Positions 57,701-60,086 of a DNA stretch of 60,086 bases are shown here, one piece after another; the stretch's first letter is position 1, and the number at the start of each line of letters is the position of its first letter. The translations under genes and the position numbers were made by a program. The stretch covers positions 1 through 60,086 of the forward strand of contig CACWNW010000027.1 of NCBI GenBank assembly GCA_902762305.1. The letters run 5' to 3'. A model generated the notes under the pieces. That model ran no database searches. It saw only the letters and a list, made by a program, of their open reading frames with translations, and had not been told where the DNA came from. The stretch is from Fibrobacter succinogenes (GTDB lineage Bacteria; Fibrobacterota; Fibrobacteria; Fibrobacterales; Fibrobacteraceae).

Positions 57701-60086
57701 GACTATTCGCCTCTATATGCGCGGTACTGATGAAATTTATTACGATGTCGGAATTAGGCGCGATATTTGCCAGGCCTACAGCGAGGCGGGCTTTAACTTG
57801 CCCTGCTCTCCGGAAACCCAGGCTGAATTAGACGGGCTTTTCCGTGTGACGTTCCCGAAGAAGATTGAGGACACCTATGACCCGACGGATGGTACGTGGC
57901 AATGGTATTTCCCGATTCCGCTTGGCTCGACTGTCATCAAGTCTTCAAGCCGCATGAGAATCGATGTGGTGTTCGACAGGCGCAGCGAATGGGAACCGCA
58001 TCTGGATTTGATGAACGATACGCCCAAGAAACGATTCTACTGTAACGACAACGGGACCTGGGAATCTCAGGCGGGCGACCATCTGCCGCAGAATCCGGGT
58101 GACTGGAGCTGGATGCCGCATAGCAAGGCCAACGGCGACTATGCCGATTTCGAAGGTATCCCGTGCCTGCCCAAGAATTTTGGCGACGATGACCTTGCTC
58201 CCATAAATCCCTACGTTTCTGTTTACCGCAAGGACGAATTCGTGTGGGGGTATAGCCCGTCTAGGAGCGAAATGGAAACGAAGCGCGCAAACTACAAGAT
58301 GGAAGTTTCTTTGGATGCTCCGTTCAATGTTTCCAACGGCAGTTACGTGGAAATCGACCAGCCGAGCAGCACCGTGTTCGTGAAGGGACACGCCCACATT
58401 ACCGAGGGCGTCGTGGTTGACAACGTGAGCTACATGGGTTACAACGGCATGGTTGTCGCGCAGTATAACATGGCGACTGACCTCTGGGATTTGAACATCC
58501 CGGTAAAGATGGGCATCGGAAGTAACAAGGTAGATATTACGGTATTCGCAGGTCCTGACCCGGAATGCGATGCGTGCACAGAGAACGGCGGCTGCGCGTT
58601 CGAAAACCGCTCCTACTATGTGCAGTTCACTAAGGGCGACGCTACCGCATCGGCGCTCACCATCAAGGACGAGGCCGGAAACCCGATTAAGAGCCCGGCT
58701 GACCCAGCGGGCACACGCTTCAACATATTCCTGACCGACAAGGACAAGGCGAAGTACACGCAGCCTATTGATGTGCTTGTGATAAACAACAGGAGAAACG
58801 ATACGCTTAAGGTCAGGATGGTCGCCGACCCGGCCGGTTCGGGTTCGTTCCGGAGTGAGCATGCGATTTCAGCAATCGAAGTTCCGAAGGAGCAGCGCAC
58901 CAACGGACAGATTTCGTTCTTCGCGGGCGACACCATCCAGGTCGTCTACATCGACCCTGAAGACGAAGAAGATGTATCGAAGCAGTCGTTCTACTCCGAG
59001 TCCACTTACCCTGCACCGAAGCGCGTGCTCGCGCAGGACAGCGATTGCGACAACGTGGCCGACAAGATTACGATTAGCTTCTCGAACGCATTCGACGAGA
59101 ACTACGCCTTCGATAGCGTTCGCGTGTATCTCGATGGCATGGTCGACACGGTGACACTCGCCGTCCCGCAACCGGTCTCGGGCCTGAGCGAAGTCACCAT
59201 CCCGCTTACGGGCGTAAACGTCCCCGAGACAGCATCTCCCAGCGGCATGGCCGGAGTATACCTCCAGACCAAGGGGCAGGTATCCCGCGAAAACGCGAGG
59301 ATTACCGATGGCATTGGCCCGCAGCTCCTGAGCGTGACCGTCCTCGAGAACCCTGCGCCGCGTTCCGCCGAAGATACGTTGATGATTGCGTTTACCGAAC
59401 CGGTCGAACTGCAGTCGCTGACAACGTGGCCTGTCGAGATTGCAGGTGTCACAGGGACAGTCAATGTCGTGGGCAAGGCGACTACGAATAACGGCGGCAA
59501 GAGCTGGCTGTATGTGGTGACGGGCAATACGGATGGTGCCAACATTCCTATTGGAGCCAATGTGTCCATTAAGTCCGGATTCAGTGTGGTGGACAACGGC
59601 ATGAATGCTGTCGACCCTGCTGCAGCGTGCAAACAGGTTAGTGTCGTTGAAACACCGAGGCCTGTTCCTGTGAAACTTGCTGAAATGCGTGACTTCGAAG
59701 GCGACGGCTATGCTGACGAAATCTATATGTTGTTCGAAAAACGCCTGCGTCCTAGGGACATGCTTGACAGTTTCGTTGTGGACTGGGGCATGAAGAACAT
59801 CACGAGGAGTTTTGTCACGAAGGCGGATACCAGTTCGGGGAAGATTGTCCCGAAGGATAACTTCTGGACAATCAAGGATTCCCTTTCTGCGCCTTACGAC
59901 AAGTGGATTGATTCTACCACGAAGGTGACCGTTGTCGATACGTTCAGTATTGTGACCATCACGTTGAATACCTCGAACGGCTTCCCATACGGCACGACCA
60001 GCGGTGCATACGACGGCTACGGCCACGTGACCCCGAGGCTCGGCCCCGAAGGCGGGTTCTTCGACAAGTTCTACTTCGTGGTCGAC
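54738..60086 (+). CDS. Very large secreted GH9 endoglucanase, 3' end outside the window
   Basis: An open frame of 1783 codons that runs off the window end. The ribosome binding site AGGAGGGG precedes the ATG. Signal peptide: FIAILLTAMAALAEG (about residues 8-22). Residues about 85-125 are a CelD_N-like immunoglobulin domain (PIRVNQAGYRPQDVNKPVYY). The catalytic domain starts near residue 200: GGWYDCGDHLKEGQTIAYSF near 249 (catalytic Asp), HSHPHHRG near 670 and YHLTENTCIDAVSNF near 720 (acid Glu). Fibronectin III-like repeats follow (LLPGTTYYFYAM, VKIGGLKERTTYYYAVES). The remaining 900 residues or so have beta-rich domains of unknown type, including PEDEEDVSK and acidic calcium-like segments (DSDCDNVADK, DFEGDGYADE). 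GH9 enzymes cut cellulose. The size and tail are unusual for GH9. Confidence 0.9.
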   Translation, partial: MSIKNGFIAILLTAMAALAEGQEQPTPYDLIRPVWPLSWDSTVFTNHFVAGPKRKSLPDINTPAAYAPNEIIPDSLNQAFIDAMLVDISPIRVNQAGYRPQDVNKPVYYVGSATNFQVVNAAGDVVGQGTFSETIASSVSSSLTIRASNNAQTTTGGDTRYTASGTGPAGALKKGQLPDGLPENERLRIKVGDEYSSTFIISDRVYSMLRDAVLKFYGVNRSGNSESWLHKPSHLKDGALANVDMTGGWYDCGDHLKEGQTIAYSFVQLALMDAVYAERDQDNYAFNQSETQNTDGVPDILREARFGAEYVLKAYDAANGVISAMPVSVGDYGKDHLWWGPPQAQDGTIDARGGPTSRMLRSDDHPDDSGELLSSAGGNFAAGLAILAKRYSDTTSLITPDSAFAQKCLKVAKELYEYGKSKKKSACTKAYNGSGKFHDEMGLAAIALFYATGEKKYLNDAVEESSLAGGQTKKDFANADKKGAGMFNGGWFAFQEASFLKGNAASDWASLFTSALYAFYKLILETREKAESYGLTDEQRMIYVEDVAFTMAANLGGVMAGGTDSILLPPGQASWVGAKVSFDPVWGLTNSVNPKQWWTKYEASNIFELLAYYDVTKDLENVSMPQTGTFQDWKSEEILNLAVQHMNYFLGMNPWDVSLIYGVGDKNHSHPHHRGSNPEGKNVAGLPDTYKYRPPVGGLGPAVSPSGMDDLPVHFDDYHLTENTCIDAVSNFLPATVILSKSEDLNRAPSMKVEIRHVSMDSAIVVVKLDLNGYAYIALDTVDNVAQPTIIPSETPSNNHQIILRDLLPGTTYYFYAMSTNPRSGNTSKKWLVDSLQVPFSFTTLNMVENADIQNVTVCNLSADSAEIMWYTPNGEYESKVYWDTVPHTNPNEFAHNTGAGNADVSGVPTKFHYVKIGGLKERTTYYYAVESNGVYTNTDSSGTNMLKFTTPVMQYDFAVRMSQYVWAPMPALEINVINNEERPFDSLTIRLYMRGTDEIYYDVGIRRDICQAYSEAGFNLPCSPETQAELDGLFRVTFPKKIEDTYDPTDGTWQWYFPIPLGSTVIKSSSRMRIDVVFDRRSEWEPHLDLMNDTPKKRFYCNDNGTWESQAGDHLPQNPGDWSWMPHSKANGDYADFEGIPCLPKNFGDDDLAPINPYVSVYRKDEFVWGYSPSRSEMETKRANYKMEVSLDAPFNVSNGSYVEIDQPSSTVFVKGHAHITEGVVVDNVSYMGYNGMVVAQYNMATDLWDLNIPVKMGIGSNKVDITVFAGPDPECDACTENGGCAFENRSYYVQFTKGDATASALTIKDEAGNPIKSPADPAGTRFNIFLTDKDKAKYTQPIDVLVINNRRNDTLKVRMVADPAGSGSFRSEHAISAIEVPKEQRTNGQISFFAGDTIQVVYIDPEDEEDVSKQSFYSESTYPAPKRVLAQDSDCDNVADKITISFSNAFDENYAFDSVRVYLDGMVDTVTLAVPQPVSGLSEVTIPLTGVNVPETASPSGMAGVYLQTKGQVSRENARITDGIGPQLLSVTVLENPAPRSAEDTLMIAFTEPVELQSLTTWPVEIAGVTGTVNVVGKATTNNGGKSWLYVVTGNTDGANIPIGANVSIKSGFSVVDNGMNAVDPAAACKQVSVVETPRPVPVKLAEMRDFEGDGYADEIYMLFEKRLRPRDMLDSFVVDWGMKNITRSFVTKADTSSGKIVPKDNFWTIKDSLSAPYDKWIDSTTKVTVVDTFSIVTITLNTSNGFPYGTTSGAYDGYGHVTPRLGPEGGFFDKFYFVVD

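Overview
The window looks like the chromosome of a Fibrobacter (cellulose-degrading gut Fibrobacteres), probably close to but not identical with F. succinogenes. The evidence is three proteins carrying the FISUMP domain (Fibrobacter succinogenes major paralogous domain), secreted GH9, GH11 and GH16 polysaccharidases with serine-rich linkers, C-terminal domains like type IX secretion sorting domains, many Ser-rich lipoproteins, a GC-rich coding style, and tRNA genes without an encoded CCA end.

Layout. 1-410 holds a structured AT-rich leader and a CAU tRNA that lacks most of its D arm. 469-9908 carries a CDF metal transporter, an orphan periplasmic adaptor, a Gfo/Idh/MocA-beta-propeller fusion, scpA, a YugP-type peptidase and two ABC-2 permeases. 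The permeases end a four-gene TolC-adaptor-permease-permease export operon (7567-12721) with no ATPase gene. 12927-18624 is a five-gene minus-strand operon: DUF4956 membrane protein, HlyD-like adaptor, TolC-like protein, VTC-domain protein and a lamin-tail-domain lipoprotein. 18877-22838 has a vsr-like nuclease, an outer-membrane barrel protein, a FISUMP/collagen-like lipoprotein gene with an internal stop, and a PKD-like lipoprotein. 22962-28165 is an operon coaBC, divergent UDG-like gene, dnaB, mlaE, mlaF. 28234-33362 has a second FISUMP/collagen-like lipoprotein, rpsA (frameshifted) with cmk, and two small lipoproteins. 33517-41129 has a TraB-family protein, an intergenic repeat field beside tRNA-Ser, a DEAD-box helicase, an M16 peptidase, the infC-rpmI-rplT operon followed by two extra copies of the rplT 3' end, and tRNA-Gly. 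41313-60086 is rich in secreted enzymes: GH9, M6 protease, M16 protease, tatA with broken tatC, a third FISUMP lipoprotein, divergent GH16 and GH11 genes, ybaK-like, a phosphopantetheinyl transferase with an oxidoreductase, and a very large GH9 protein running off the end.

How it works together. Housekeeping operons alternate with envelope and secretion functions. Two gene sets look like trans-envelope export machines. The polysaccharidases and the M6 protease form a secreted degradation set; three of them end in similar basic C-terminal sorting tails.

Five genes carry apparent lesions: the tRNA D arm, the rpsA and tatC frameshifts, and stop codons at the signal-peptide processing sites of a FISUMP lipoprotein and the GH11 xylanase. 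Lesions in rpsA and tatC make sequence or assembly error a serious alternative, and this should be settled before any biology is read into them. The most unusual intact signal is the triplicated rplT 3' tail plus terminator, interleaved with a small structured element. The duplicate tails differ from the real one only at synonymous positions, as if short elements had repeatedly inserted at the end of rplT while regenerating it.
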